From an uncultured Lachnospiraceae bacterium (GTDB taxonomy: Bacteria > Bacillota_A > Clostridia > TANB77 > CAG-508), in contig CAMUZC010000007.1 of NCBI GenBank assembly GCA_947165105.1, forward strand, positions 1 to 37,903: a DNA stretch of 37,903 bases, in the 5' to 3' direction. This document shows positions 17,398 through 25,360 of this stretch, piece by piece. The position numbers were made by a program, and so were the translations under genes. Position 1 is the stretch's first letter, and the number at the start of each line of letters is the position of its first letter. Below the pieces are notes generated by a model, which was not told the DNA's origin, did not search any database, and saw only the letters and a program-made list of their open reading frames with translations.

Positions 17398-18216
17398 GTG
17401 GATAACAAAATAACAGTATTAATAGCAGATGACAACAGAGATTTTGCTATGACATTATTAGGTTACTTAAAAGAGGAAAAAGATTTAGAAGTAGTAGGTG
17501 TAGCAAAAGATGGAGTTGAAGCATCAGAATTAATATCAATTACTAAACCAGATATAGCAATATTAGATGTTATAATGCCACATTTAGATGGACTAGGAGT
17601 TTTGGAAAAAATTAACGAATCACAAATGGAAAAGAAACCAATTTGCATAATGTTATCAGCAGTAGGACAAGAAAAAATCACACAAAAAGCAATAGACTTA
17701 GGAGCACAATATTACATAATTAAACCATTTGAAATAAATGTATTAATAAAAAGAATAAAAGAAATAAAAACATTCCAACCAACAGGCAACAAAATTAGTT
17801 TTATGAGCAAAGAGATTAGAGCACCTTATATTGAGATACAACAGGAGAAGAAAAATGCATCTGAAAATTTAGAAGCATTAGTTACGAACATTATTCATGA
17901 GGTTGGAGTACCAGCACATATTAAAGGATATCAATATTTAAGAGAAGCTATAATGATGGTGGTAAAAGATATTGATGTAATTAATCAAATTACAAAAATG
18001 TTATATCCAGAAATTGCAGCAAAATATCATACAACACCATCAAGAGTTGAACGTGCAATTCGTCACGCAATTGAAGTTGCTTGGGCACGTGGACAAATAG
18101 ATACAGTTGAAAGTATATTTGGATATACAGTTTCTACTACAAAAGGCAAACCTACAAATTCAGAATTTATTGCTATGATAGCAGATAAATTAAGACTAGA
18201 ATTGAAAACTGCATAA
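17398..18216 (+). CDS. spo0A: Sporulation master regulator Spo0A
   Basis: A 272-residue response regulator that commits the cell to sporulation when phosphorylated. The receiver domain (about 1-120) has D11/D12, phosphoacceptor D57 (AILDVIMP) and K109 (YYIIKPFE). The C-terminal Spo0A domain carries the recognition region [18 protein letters not shown], which contacts 0A boxes (TGTCGAA). The start is GTG at 17398, with AGGAGG 10 nt upstream. In many sporeformers spoIVB is just upstream; here yigZ occupies that place. Regulated by its own promoter and the repeats at 17271-17370. A Spo0A box is present in the LytTR promoter of this window. Confidence 0.98.
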   Translation: MDNKITVLIADDNRDFAMTLLGYLKEEKDLEVVGVAKDGVEASELISITKPDIAILDVIMPHLDGLGVLEKINESQMEKKPICIMLSAVGQEKITQKAIDLGAQYYIIKPFEINVLIKRIKEIKTFQPTGNKISFMSKEIRAPYIEIQQEKKNASENLEALVTNIIHEVGVPAHIKGYQYLREAIMMVVKDIDVINQITKMLYPEIAAKYHTTPSRVERAIRHAIEVAWARGQIDTVESIFGYTVSTTKGKPTNSEFIAMIADKLRLELKTA

Positions 18217-18221
18217 ATATG

Positions 18222-18265
18222 AAAATCAGTATTGTAAATGATCGATTACAATACTGATTTTTTGT
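18222..18265 (+). terminator. spo0A terminator
   Basis: A 16-bp perfect stem, AAAATCAGTATTGTAA (18222-18237) with TTACAATACTGATTTT (18246-18261), and an 8-nt loop, followed by further T residues. Confidence 0.92.
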
Positions 18266-18394
18266 TAATAATTATAAATCATGTAGATAACTAAAGGCTA
18301 TCAATGTACAATAATTCATATATAACAAGAATAAAAAATAAAAAAAAGAATACTCTAAAGTATAAGACAAGAATTTTAATTTGCTGGAGGGAGT

Positions 18395-18958
18395 ATGCTA
18401 AAAAATACTATAGAATATAAACGCTTTGTATGGGAATTAAACAATATAATTAATGTACAATATAATATAAATACAACCATTATTTTTTTATGTATTGGTA
18501 CAAATAGAATCATAGGAGATGCATTTGGACCGGTTGTTGGAACAGTTTTAAAAGATAATTTACCTAAGAATAATAATGTTCAGGTCTTGGGTGATTTAAA
18601 ACAATGTATTACCTATGACAACATAAATAAAAATGTTCAGTTAATAACTTCTAATTATCAAGCAAATTTAATTATAGTTTTGGATTCCGCGTTATCATAT
18701 AAAAATGACATAGGAAAAGTTTTTATCCAAAATAGGGGATTGAAATACGCGGAATCATTAGAAAAAAAGAATTCTGTGATAGGGAATATAAGCATAAAAG
18801 CAGTGGTCGGTGAAAACAAATTTAATAAACTTGATAATTTTCAAAATTTGAAAAATGTATCTGTAAAGCAAATTTATAATATGTGCAGTTTGGTTTCTAA
18901 TGGAATCATAGATGTTATGAATAAAAAAGAAAAATATGGAAAAAATATCTATAAATAA
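18395..18958 (+). CDS. yyaC: Spore protein YyaC (DUF1256)
   Basis: A 187-residue member of the YyaC family, conserved in sporeformers and expressed in the forespore in Bacillus; its structure resembles germination-protease/hydrogenase-maturation-protease folds, but its substrate is not firmly known. Signatures are IFLCIGTNRIIGDAFGPVVG (about 28-47), a GDL segment near 67, LIIVLDSAL with the conserved acidic residue, and NRGLKYAE. The start follows GGAGGG 5 nt upstream. The 130-base gap after the spo0A terminator should hold its promoter; CATATATAA near 18317 resembles a sporulation-sigma -10 but I cannot pair it confidently. Confidence 0.87.
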   Translation: MLKNTIEYKRFVWELNNIINVQYNINTTIIFLCIGTNRIIGDAFGPVVGTVLKDNLPKNNNVQVLGDLKQCITYDNINKNVQLITSNYQANLIIVLDSALSYKNDIGKVFIQNRGLKYAESLEKKNSVIGNISIKAVVGENKFNKLDNFQNLKNVSVKQIYNMCSLVSNGIIDVMNKKEKYGKNIYK

Positions 18959-18988
18959 ATTCTTGAATTGAGGGGTAGGGATTAAGTT

Positions 18989-19342
18989 ATGGATATTAAT
19001 AAAATGAGAAATATAGTAATCTTAAAGGATTTACCATCTAATTTAGTGGAAGAGGCTTTTGTTGTTTTGAAAAATAATCAAAGAATAAAGAAATTTGAAT
19101 ATGCTGATAACAAATTTGAAAAATTTTCTTCTGATGTAGAAAACGAAGCAGATAGTTATGATGAATATATTGTAAAAGAAGCAGAATTGGTCGTATCAAA
19201 TTATATCGGAAAAATGGAAGAACAAGATTTAACTGGAAATAAAGCAGAAAAAAATTTACAGAAAAAATATAAGTTAATGAAAACTTTTGCAATAATTTTT
19301 GGCATTTTTTCAATGTTTAGTTGTATGTATATTTTAAATTGA
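18989..19342 (+). CDS. Small tail-anchored hypothetical protein
   Basis: A 117-residue protein I do not recognise. The first 90 residues are charged and probably helical (KDLPSNLVEEAFVVLKNNQRI, then an acidic stretch). The last 20 (FAIIFGIFSMFSCMYILN) form a single C-terminal membrane span, so the protein is probably anchored with its body in the cytoplasm. It lies between yyaC and the spoIVFA/spoIVFB pair, 30 bases after yyaC, so a link to sporulation is possible by context only. A GGGG-type site precedes the ATG. Confidence 0.68.
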   Translation: MDINKMRNIVILKDLPSNLVEEAFVVLKNNQRIKKFEYADNKFEKFSSDVENEADSYDEYIVKEAELVVSNYIGKMEEQDLTGNKAEKNLQKKYKLMKTFAIIFGIFSMFSCMYILN

Positions 19343-19384
19343 AATGCGTATGAATAAATAAATATAATAAACATATATATTAAG

Positions 19385-19420
19385 AAAGACAAGTATGAGA
19401 AATCATATATGTCTTTTTTA
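19385..19420 (+). terminator. Terminator before the spoIVFA-like gene
   Basis: AAAGACA (19385-19391) pairs with TGTCTTT (19410-19416), with a further TATGA/TCATA pairing inside and a T-run extending from the 3' arm. It separates the yyaC unit from the spoIVF pair. Confidence 0.8.
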
Positions 19421-19462
19421 TTTTTAGAAAGGATAATTCTAATACAAAGGAGAGTGATACAT

Positions 19463-20476
19463 ATGGAGAGAGTTAGCTCGCCAGAAGAAAGAATAAAAAG
19501 AGCAGAAGAAATATATTACAGAAGAAGAGCACAAGGTGTGCGAGTAAGCACAGCATCTGTAAACATAGGGAACACCAATAAGGTATCTCTTGGGAAAAAA
19601 ATGATAGTTCAAATTATAGTAAGCATATTGATTTATAGCCTGTTTTGGACTTTAAAAAGCTATAAAAATGTATTTAGCGAAAATGTTATAAATCAAACAA
19701 AATCAGTTTTGAGCTATGATATAAATTTTCAAAATTTGTACAATCAGGGTAGGGAATATTTTGGCAGTCATTTTAATAATATTATAAAAACAAATAGTAA
19801 TTCAAATGATGAAAAAAATAATGGAGACTCTGACAAAGAAATAGATAACTCAGCGGAAAACAATGCAGTTGAAGGTGATTCTAGTGTAAATAGTGAAGAA
19901 AATGTGGAAAACAATTCGGAAGATAATGTTCAGAATGATTCAAACAAAAATGATACAGCAAATGGTGAAAATGAAGGAATTGGAGGAGGATCAGATGTAT
20001 CTATTAATACTGAAAATGATGGAACAATAAAAGCAAAATTGGATAATGAGAATAAATCACAAATGGAATTAGATGCAGAATATATAAAAAACAATTTCAA
20101 CGTAATTAAACCAATAGAGGGAAAAATAACATCAGAGTTTGGAGAAAGGGAGCAAACAGAGATAATATCTGCATTCCATCAGGGTGTTGATATAGGTGCT
20201 CCAACAGGAACTGTAATTCATGCAGCTATGGAAGGAACAGTTGTTGCGGCTTCGTATGCTGGTGATTATGGTAACCATATAAAAATACAAAATGGTGAAG
20301 TTTTAAATGTTTATGCACATTGTAGTGAAATAAATGTAAATGTTGGTGATAATGTAATTCAGGGACAAGAAATTGGAAAAGTAGGAGCAACAGGAAAAGT
20401 TACAGGACCACATTTACATTTTGAATTTAGACGAGATGGGAGATATGTTAATCCTGAAATGATAATGAGTTTCTAA
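19463..20476 (+). CDS. spoIVFA: SpoIVFA-like membrane protein with M23 (LytM) domain
   Basis: A 337-residue protein: cytoplasmic N-terminus rich in Arg/Glu (1-45), one membrane span (about 49-68), a long acidic Asn/Asp/Glu-rich linker (about 110-200) and a C-terminal M23/LytM domain. The start at 19463 is set by AAGGAG 9 nt upstream. Because the next gene is a SpoIVFB-type protease, this is most likely SpoIVFA, which holds SpoIVFB inactive until signalled by the forespore. Unlike Bacillus SpoIVFA, the M23 metal ligands look complete: HQGVD, YAH and HLH are all present. It could therefore also act as a true endopeptidase, like clostridial SpoIIQ. Confidence 0.82.
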   Translation: MERVSSPEERIKRAEEIYYRRRAQGVRVSTASVNIGNTNKVSLGKKMIVQIIVSILIYSLFWTLKSYKNVFSENVINQTKSVLSYDINFQNLYNQGREYFGSHFNNIIKTNSNSNDEKNNGDSDKEIDNSAENNAVEGDSSVNSEENVENNSEDNVQNDSNKNDTANGENEGIGGGSDVSINTENDGTIKAKLDNENKSQMELDAEYIKNNFNVIKPIEGKITSEFGEREQTEIISAFHQGVDIGAPTGTVIHAAMEGTVVAASYAGDYGNHIKIQNGEVLNVYAHCSEINVNVGDNVIQGQEIGKVGATGKVTGPHLHFEFRRDGRYVNPEMIMSF

Positions 20477-20510
20477 TGAATAATGATTAGATAAGTGAAA
20501 GGTAGGAGTT

Positions 20511-21158
20511 ATGCAAATAAAATTAGATTTGAAAATTTTTATATTCATAATAATTTTTTTGTTAACAAGGCAAATAGAGATTTATGGAATGCTTATGTTA
20601 TTTGCATTTCTTCATGAATTAGGCCATTTATTGGCAGGAGTAGCATTAGGGTTCAGGCCTAAATCATTAAGAATAAATCCATTAGGATTATCAATAAGTT
20701 TTTGGATTAAGGCAGAAGATTATAATAAGAGAATATATAAAGGAAATTTATTAGCATTAAAAAAATTATTAATAGCAATGGCTGGACCAATGGTTAATTT
20801 TATGCTAGTCTTACTTTTTTCTACAACGGATTTTTGTAGTACAAATCAAGAATTGTTAATATATTCAAATGTTTTAATAGGTTTATTTAACCTAATTCCA
20901 ATATATCCATTAGATGGAGGAAGAATATTAAAAAACATATTATATATTTGTACAGGATTGGAAGATACATATAGCTATATAAATTTGATTTCGTATATAA
21001 GTATAGTAATTTTAACAATGTTTTCTAGCATAATGGTTTTCTATTTACAAAATATTGCAGTATTGCTTATTATTGGGTATTTGTGGTATTTAGTTATTGC
21101 GGAAAATAGATTGTATAGACAGAGAATGAGAATTTATGAGGTACTAAATGGAAAATAA
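20511..21158 (+). CDS. spoIVFB: Intramembrane metalloprotease SpoIVFB (M50)
   Basis: A 215-residue site-2-type protease that cleaves pro-sigma-K in the mother cell. The zinc motif HELGH is at residues 35-39 within a membrane span, and the second-Asp motif appears as IYPLDGGRILKN near residue 140. About six hydrophobic segments are visible. It has no C-terminal CBS domain that I can see, shorter than the Bacillus protein (288 aa). GAAAGGTAGG precedes the ATG, and the gene lies 34 bases after the SpoIVFA-like gene, reproducing the spoIVFA-spoIVFB operon. Confidence 0.88.
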   Translation: MQIKLDLKIFIFIIIFLLTRQIEIYGMLMLFAFLHELGHLLAGVALGFRPKSLRINPLGLSISFWIKAEDYNKRIYKGNLLALKKLLIAMAGPMVNFMLVLLFSTTDFCSTNQELLIYSNVLIGLFNLIPIYPLDGGRILKNILYICTGLEDTYSYINLISYISIVILTMFSSIMVFYLQNIAVLLIIGYLWYLVIAENRLYRQRMRIYEVLNGK

Positions 21159-21187
21159 AAACGTCTAATTTTTATTAGACGTTTTTT
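21157..21187. terminator. Bidirectional terminator between spoIVFB and mscL
   Basis: AAAACGTCTAAT (from 21157) pairs with ATTAGACGTTTT across a short T-rich loop and is followed by TTT on the plus strand. The A-rich left flank lets it serve the convergent mscL gene too. Confidence 0.9.
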
Positions 21188-21206
21188 ATAATTCAATATT
21201 TAATAA

Positions 21207-21635
21207 TTAGTCAACTTTGCTATGTTCATGTAATTCAGATGTACAGTGTGGACATCTTGTAGCTTCGATGTCGATTTCTGTTTTACAGAATGGGCATAAT
21301 TTTGTTGTAGGATCAGCTTCTACAGCTTTTTTCTTACCAATAGTCATTAATTTATTAACTGATTTTAATAAAATGAATAAGATAAATGCCATAATTAAGA
21401 AATTAATAACAGCTGTTAGGAAGTGTCCATAATTTAAATATTGGTTATTCCAAATTTCAATAGAACCACCGATTTCAGCTCCACCAACTGAGTTGATTAA
21501 TGGTTGGATAAAGTCAGCTGTTAAAGCGTCAACGATATCTTTGAAAGCAGCACCTATGATAACACCAACTGCTAAGTCCATTACATTTCCTCTTAAAATG
21601 AATTCTTTAAATTCCTTCATAAATCCTTTTAACAT
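21207..21635 (-). CDS. mscL: Large-conductance mechanosensitive channel MscL with C-terminal zinc ribbon
   Basis: A 142-residue pentameric channel that opens under membrane tension to relieve hypo-osmotic shock. The N-terminal amphipathic helix and first span (MKEFKEFILRGNVMDLAVGVIIGAAF) and second span (about 72-93) are typical. After the short cytoplasmic helix there is a CPFC...CPHC zinc-ribbon tail (about 115-135), an extension seen in various Firmicutes and Actinobacteria MscL proteins. AGGAGG precedes the ATG at 21635, and the gene has its own promoter at 21670-21698. Confidence 0.95.
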   Translation of the reverse strand: MLKGFMKEFKEFILRGNVMDLAVGVIIGAAFKDIVDALTADFIQPLINSVGGAEIGGSIEIWNNQYLNYGHFLTAVINFLIMAFILFILLKSVNKLMTIGKKKAVEADPTTKLCPFCKTEIDIEATRCPHCTSELHEHSKVD

Positions 21636-21669
21636 AGAAAATTCCTCCTTTTATGTTTCATATACTTTG

Positions 21670-21698
21670 AATATACTATAAATTGCGGATTTTGTCAA
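21670..21698 (-). promoter_or_regulatory. Sigma-A promoter of mscL
   Basis: TTGACA (21698-21693) and TATATT (21675-21670) on the minus strand with a 17-base spacer, about 35 bases before the mscL start. Confidence 0.82.
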
Positions 21699-21723
21699 AT
21701 TGTGTGTTAGGGTGATTGGGCTT

Positions 21724-21752
21724 TTCAAATTTCTTTAAATGTGATATATAAT
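21724..21752 (+). promoter_or_regulatory. Promoter of the ATP-grasp/Nudix gene group
   Basis: TTCAAA (21724-21729) and TATAAT (21747-21752) with a 17-base spacer, about 47 bases before the ATP-grasp start and divergent from the mscL promoter. Confidence 0.6.
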
Positions 21753-21798
21753 AGTAAAAATGATAATGGAATAATAGTCTTAGATAGAAAGGATAAAT

Positions 21799-22704
21799 AT
21801 GTATAAAGAAAAACAATTTAACAAAATAATAAAACAAATTTGTCAAGAAAAAAATATACAATACCAAGAATTGTCGGATGATTGGATAATAAAGCTAAAA
21901 AAGGAAAATAAAAATAGATTTTTAGTAGGATATAAGTTTGACTTAAACACGCAGGCAACAGCAGAAATATGTAATGATAAATTTGCATTATATGCAGTAT
22001 TAGATTCTGAGGGAATACCAGTAATAAAATATAATATTTTATTTAAAAACGAAGAAGATAGGCTAAAAAAATATTTTGAAGAATACAATCAAAATGTCGT
22101 GTTAAAGCCAAATAATGGTACATGTGGGAATAATGTATTACATATTTGTGATTATAATGAATTGAAAGATGAATATAACAGACTAATAAGTAAGTGTTAC
22201 AGCGTAGATATATGTCCATATTACGAAATTGAAAGTGAATATAGAGTAATATACTTGCCAGATAAGCAACATATTTATAAAAAGGTAAGACCAATTATAA
22301 TTGGAGATGGAGTTCATACTGTTAAGGAATTGCTTATTGATTTTAATAGAGAGTATTTTAGTAAAGAGGAAAATTTAAAGAATGAGAGTATTTCTGCTGA
22401 ATATATTCCTAAATTAGGTGAAATTGTAGAGTATGAATGGAGATTTAATCTTTCTAAAGGTGCTAAGATAGCTGATGTAGAAGATGAAGAGAAAGATGTT
22501 CTAATGGGCATAGTAAATAAGATTGTTGAAGTTATTGGAGTTAAATTTGTAAGCATAGATATTGTTAAGTTAGCTAATAATCAATATATGGTTATGGAAA
22601 TTAATAGTGGAGTTATGATGGAAAATTTAATTAAATTGAAAGATGATGGAGAGAAAATTGCTAAGGAGTTATATGGAGAGGCAATTGATTTGATGTTTAG
22701 TTAA
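21799..22704 (+). CDS. ATP-grasp domain protein
   Basis: A 301-residue ATP-grasp ligase-like protein. The glycine-rich ATP loop is VVLKPNNGTCGNNV (about 99-112), and the metal-binding E-x-N motif is MEINSG near the C-terminus. A central stretch, PIIIGDGVHTVKELLIDFN, resembles cyanophycin synthetase and glutathione synthetase-type ATP-grasp proteins. These enzymes join a carboxylate to an amine or thiol through an acyl phosphate; the substrates here are unknown. It lacks the Mur-ligase half of cyanophycin synthetase. It has an AAAGGA site and heads a close series with two Nudix genes and a HAM1 gene, none of which reveals its product. Confidence 0.85.
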   Translation: MYKEKQFNKIIKQICQEKNIQYQELSDDWIIKLKKENKNRFLVGYKFDLNTQATAEICNDKFALYAVLDSEGIPVIKYNILFKNEEDRLKKYFEEYNQNVVLKPNNGTCGNNVLHICDYNELKDEYNRLISKCYSVDICPYYEIESEYRVIYLPDKQHIYKKVRPIIIGDGVHTVKELLIDFNREYFSKEENLKNESISAEYIPKLGEIVEYEWRFNLSKGAKIADVEDEEKDVLMGIVNKIVEVIGVKFVSIDIVKLANNQYMVMEINSGVMMENLIKLKDDGEKIAKELYGEAIDLMFS

Positions 22705-22734
22705 TATATAATAATAAAGAAAATGGAGGCAATT

Positions 22735-23247
22735 ATGGAAGAAATTGAATATTTAGATTTAGTAGATGCGAATGATAATATAATTGGAAAAGAAGATAGA
22801 AATGTAATTTATCAGAATAATTGGAGAAATTTTAGAGTTATAAATATAATGATATTCACAAGTGATAATAAAATAATAGTTCCAAAAAGAAGTGCAAACA
22901 GACGACTTTTTCCAAATTGCTATGATTGTTCAGTAGGAGGACATGTATCTTCAGGAGAGACGTATGAGCAAGCAGCATACAGAGAGCTTGAAGAAGAGCT
23001 TGGAATTACTGATGTGAAATTAGAAGAAATTGGGTATTTTAAGCCTTATGATATTAATACAAGTTCATTTTCTAAAATGTATAAGTTAGTATATGATGGA
23101 AAATTAAACTATGACAAAGATGGAATTCAAGAAATTTATTATATGAGTAAGAATGAAATAAGAAAGTTGATAGAAGAAGATCCAATGCAGTTTAAAGGAG
23201 ACTATCCAAAATTCTTTAAGTGGTTGGATGAGAATGGTATGCTATAA
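22735..23247 (+). CDS. Nudix hydrolase (YfcD-like)
   Basis: A 170-residue Nudix hydrolase. The Nudix box runs from G69 to I91 with GETYEQAAYRELEEELGI, all metal-binding residues intact. The N-terminal EEIEYLDLVDANDNIIGKEDR and the following RVINIMIFTSDNKIIVPKRS are typical of the YfcD/isopentenyl-diphosphate-isomerase-like branch. The substrate (a nucleoside or other diphosphate) is unknown. The start at 22735 is favoured by GGAGG 5 nt upstream; the in-frame ATG at 22723 overlaps that site. It lies 30 bases after the ATP-grasp gene. Confidence 0.9.
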   Translation: MEEIEYLDLVDANDNIIGKEDRNVIYQNNWRNFRVINIMIFTSDNKIIVPKRSANRRLFPNCYDCSVGGHVSSGETYEQAAYRELEEELGITDVKLEEIGYFKPYDINTSSFSKMYKLVYDGKLNYDKDGIQEIYYMSKNEIRKLIEEDPMQFKGDYPKFFKWLDENGML

Positions 23248-23280
23248 ATTAAATGTCAGAAAAGAAAAGAGGATATTGGT

Positions 23281-23766
23281 ATGAATAATTCTAACTATTT
23301 ACTAGAAAAAGCAAAAAAAGAAGGTATAGAGAAAAATGTTGTTGGAGCAATAATTGTAAACGAAGAAGGAAAAATACTTATAATGTCAAGAAAATTAGAT
23401 GACTTTATGGGAGGCATTGATGAATTACCAAGCGGAAATATGGAATTAGGTGAAGATATACCAACAGCATTAGCAAGAGAGATAAAAGAAGAAACAAACT
23501 GTGAATTATTAGAAATTCTATACTTTATAGATAGTTTTGATTACAAATCTGGAAGTGGTAAAAAAGCAAGACAATATAATTTTGCTGTTAAAGTAAAAGA
23601 AACATGCAATATTATTTTAACAGAGCATGATGCATATGCATGGCAAACGGTTGAAGAAATAATAAATAATTCTAAAATAACTTCTGAAGTAAAGAAGATT
23701 ATTCAAAAGTATGTTGAAATTAAGCAAGAAAATAATAATATAATAAAAAGCAGTTTACTAGATTAA
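23281..23766 (+). CDS. Second Nudix hydrolase
   Basis: A 161-residue Nudix protein unlike its neighbour in sequence. The box (G52 to about 74; GEDIPTALAREIKEETNC) keeps the REIKEE catalytic core. The N-terminus VVGAIIVNEEGKILIMSRK is the usual beta strand pair, and ELPSGNMELGE resembles MutT/ADP-ribose-type Nudix proteins. It probably hydrolyses a damaged or surplus nucleotide; the substrate is not predictable. GAGG is the only weak ribosome site. It follows the first Nudix gene by 33 bases. Confidence 0.88.
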   Translation: MNNSNYLLEKAKKEGIEKNVVGAIIVNEEGKILIMSRKLDDFMGGIDELPSGNMELGEDIPTALAREIKEETNCELLEILYFIDSFDYKSGSGKKARQYNFAVKVKETCNIILTEHDAYAWQTVEEIINNSKITSEVKKIIQKYVEIKQENNNIIKSSLLD

Positions 23767-23835
23767 ATGAAGATGTAGAATATTATAAATTGTATGGTTA
23801 TAAAATAATTGTAAAAAAAACAAGGAGAATTTAAA

Positions 23836-24429
23836 ATGATAGAAGTATTTTTTGCAACAAAAAACAAAGATAAAATTATAAAAATGAGAAACAGATTAAA
23901 GGGATTAGACATAAAAGTAATAACTCCTTACGATATTAATGTAAATATTGAAATAGAGGAAAATGGAAGCAATGTTATTGAAAATGCAACATTAAAAGCA
24001 AGAGCGTATTTTGATAAAATAAAAATCCCAACAATAGCTACAGATTCATCATTGTATGTAGAAAAATTTGACGTTCAACCAGGACTTTTTATTAAAAGAA
24101 TAAATGGAGTAACTTTAAATGATGATGAGCTAGAAGAACATTATATAAATGAGTTAAATAAAATTGGAGGTACTAGTAAAGCTTTTTATGTTACTGGATT
24201 AGTATTGGTGCAAGATGGCAAAGTAAATTCTATAGAAATAAAAGAAGATGAGTTTATATTTACATCAAATTTATGTAAGCATAACAGAAATTACGATCCT
24301 TTAAGTAGATTAGAGTATGACGAAAAAATTGGAAAATATTTTTGTGAATTGGATGAAATAGAGATGGATAAAAGAGGATATAATTTTGACAAAGAAGCTA
24401 GAGAATTTATTAAGAATAATATAATGTAA
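23836..24429 (+). CDS. HAM1/RdgB-like non-canonical purine NTP pyrophosphatase (divergent)
   Basis: A 197-residue protein of the Ham1/ITPase fold, whose members convert dITP, ITP and XTP to monophosphates. The N-terminal FFATKNKDKIIKM provides the T-x-x-N-K-x-K motif, and IEENGSNVIENATLKARAYFD and PTIATDSSLYVEKFDVQPGLF match the family core. The usual SGL and PGxxSARY motifs are altered (SSLYV, PGLFIKRI), and the C-terminal half is divergent, so the substrate may differ. CAAGGAG precedes the ATG. It ends the ATP-grasp/Nudix group, which closes with the hairpin at 24445-24493. Confidence 0.8.
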   Translation: MIEVFFATKNKDKIIKMRNRLKGLDIKVITPYDINVNIEIEENGSNVIENATLKARAYFDKIKIPTIATDSSLYVEKFDVQPGLFIKRINGVTLNDDELEEHYINELNKIGGTSKAFYVTGLVLVQDGKVNSIEIKEDEFIFTSNLCKHNRNYDPLSRLEYDEKIGKYFCELDEIEMDKRGYNFDKEAREFIKNNIM

Positions 24430-24444
24430 AATAATTATAATCAT

Positions 24445-24493
24445 AAACCTTCTAAATTAAGCATAAAATTAAACAGCTTAATTTAGGAGGTTT
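24445..24493 (+). terminator. Terminator hairpin that contains the Shine-Dalgarno of the next gene
   Basis: An 18-bp stem (24445-24462 with 24476-24493, one G-T wobble) and a 13-nt loop, followed by T5. It looks like the terminator of the HAM1 gene, but its 3' arm contains AGGAGG (24485-24490), the ribosome-binding site of the deacetylase starting at 24500. Transcripts reading through would have this site sequestered. Confidence 0.85.
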
Positions 24494-24499
24494 TTATTT

Positions 24500-25270
24500 A
24501 TGTTTTTAGTATTCAACAAACAAAAAATATATTCATACTTAGTTGCACTAAGCACAGTAGTTGCTTTATTCATAATAGCTGCAACATTTAGCAATAAATC
24601 AGGAGAATTGATTCAAACCATGTCGCAATCGAAATTAGTACCAATATATAATGTTCAAACAGAAGAGCCAAAGGTTGCGTTTACCATGAATTGCGCATGG
24701 AATGCAGATGACATAGATTCAATATTAGCAACATTAGAAAAACATAAAGTTCATATAACATTTTTCATGGTAGGAGATTGGGTCGATAAATATCCAGAAG
24801 CGGTAAAGAAAATTTCAGACGCAGGGCATGAAATTGCAAATCATTCAGATGGGCATAAGCATGTAAATGAATTAAGTCTTGAGGATAATGAAAAAGAGAT
24901 TTCGGTGTGCTCGGATAAAATAAAAAAGATAACAGGAAAGCCAACAACTCTATACAGAGGACCATATGGAGAATATAACAACACCGTAATACAAGCAGCA
25001 GAAAATCAAAAACATATTACAATTCAATGGTCATTGGATACTTTAGATTATAAAGGAATAACAGGGGATGAAATGTGGAAAAGGCTTGATGAAAAGTTAA
25101 AAAATGGAGATATTATTCTTTCACACAATGGAACAGAACATACAGCGGATAGTTTAGATAAATTGCTCACAAATATTGAAAATAAAGGTTTAAAAGTTGT
25201 TACAGTTTCAGACTTGATTTTTAGTGATAATTACATTATTGATTCAAATGGAACTCAAAAGAAAAAATGA
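24500..25270 (+). CDS. PdaB-like polysaccharide deacetylase (sporulation type) with altered motif 1
   Basis: A 256-residue CE4-family protein with an N-terminal membrane anchor (about 11-30). It resembles sporulation PdaB/YbaN proteins. Zinc-site motif H115-S-D-G-H119, RGPYGEYN (motif 3), WSLDTLDY (motif 4) and ILSHNG (motif 5) are all present. In motif 1 the usual TFD is replaced by FTMNCAWNADD, so the catalytic-base Asp appears as Asn64. It could be catalytically weak or use another residue such as D70/D71. PdaB is needed for spore maintenance in Bacillus. Its Shine-Dalgarno lies inside the preceding hairpin. Confidence 0.85.
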   Translation: MFLVFNKQKIYSYLVALSTVVALFIIAATFSNKSGELIQTMSQSKLVPIYNVQTEEPKVAFTMNCAWNADDIDSILATLEKHKVHITFFMVGDWVDKYPEAVKKISDAGHEIANHSDGHKHVNELSLEDNEKEISVCSDKIKKITGKPTTLYRGPYGEYNNTVIQAAENQKHITIQWSLDTLDYKGITGDEMWKRLDEKLKNGDIILSHNGTEHTADSLDKLLTNIENKGLKVVTVSDLIFSDNYIIDSNGTQKKK

Positions 25271-25360
25271 GACAAAAAAAGACCGTCCCAAAATGTCTCA
25301 AACGTCCTGAATAGAATTGTTCTTAACCGGACATAATAAACCCAAAAAGGAGAACTGCCA

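Noticed and set aside
22043..22294. Minus-strand open frames within the ATP-grasp gene
   Set aside because: Shadows of the real gene; no ribosome sites and unlikely His/Tyr-rich translations.
25271..25360. A-rich stretch with AAAGACCGTCCC resembling half of a terminator
   Set aside because: No complementary GGGACGGTC arm follows within the gap, so no stem can be supported.
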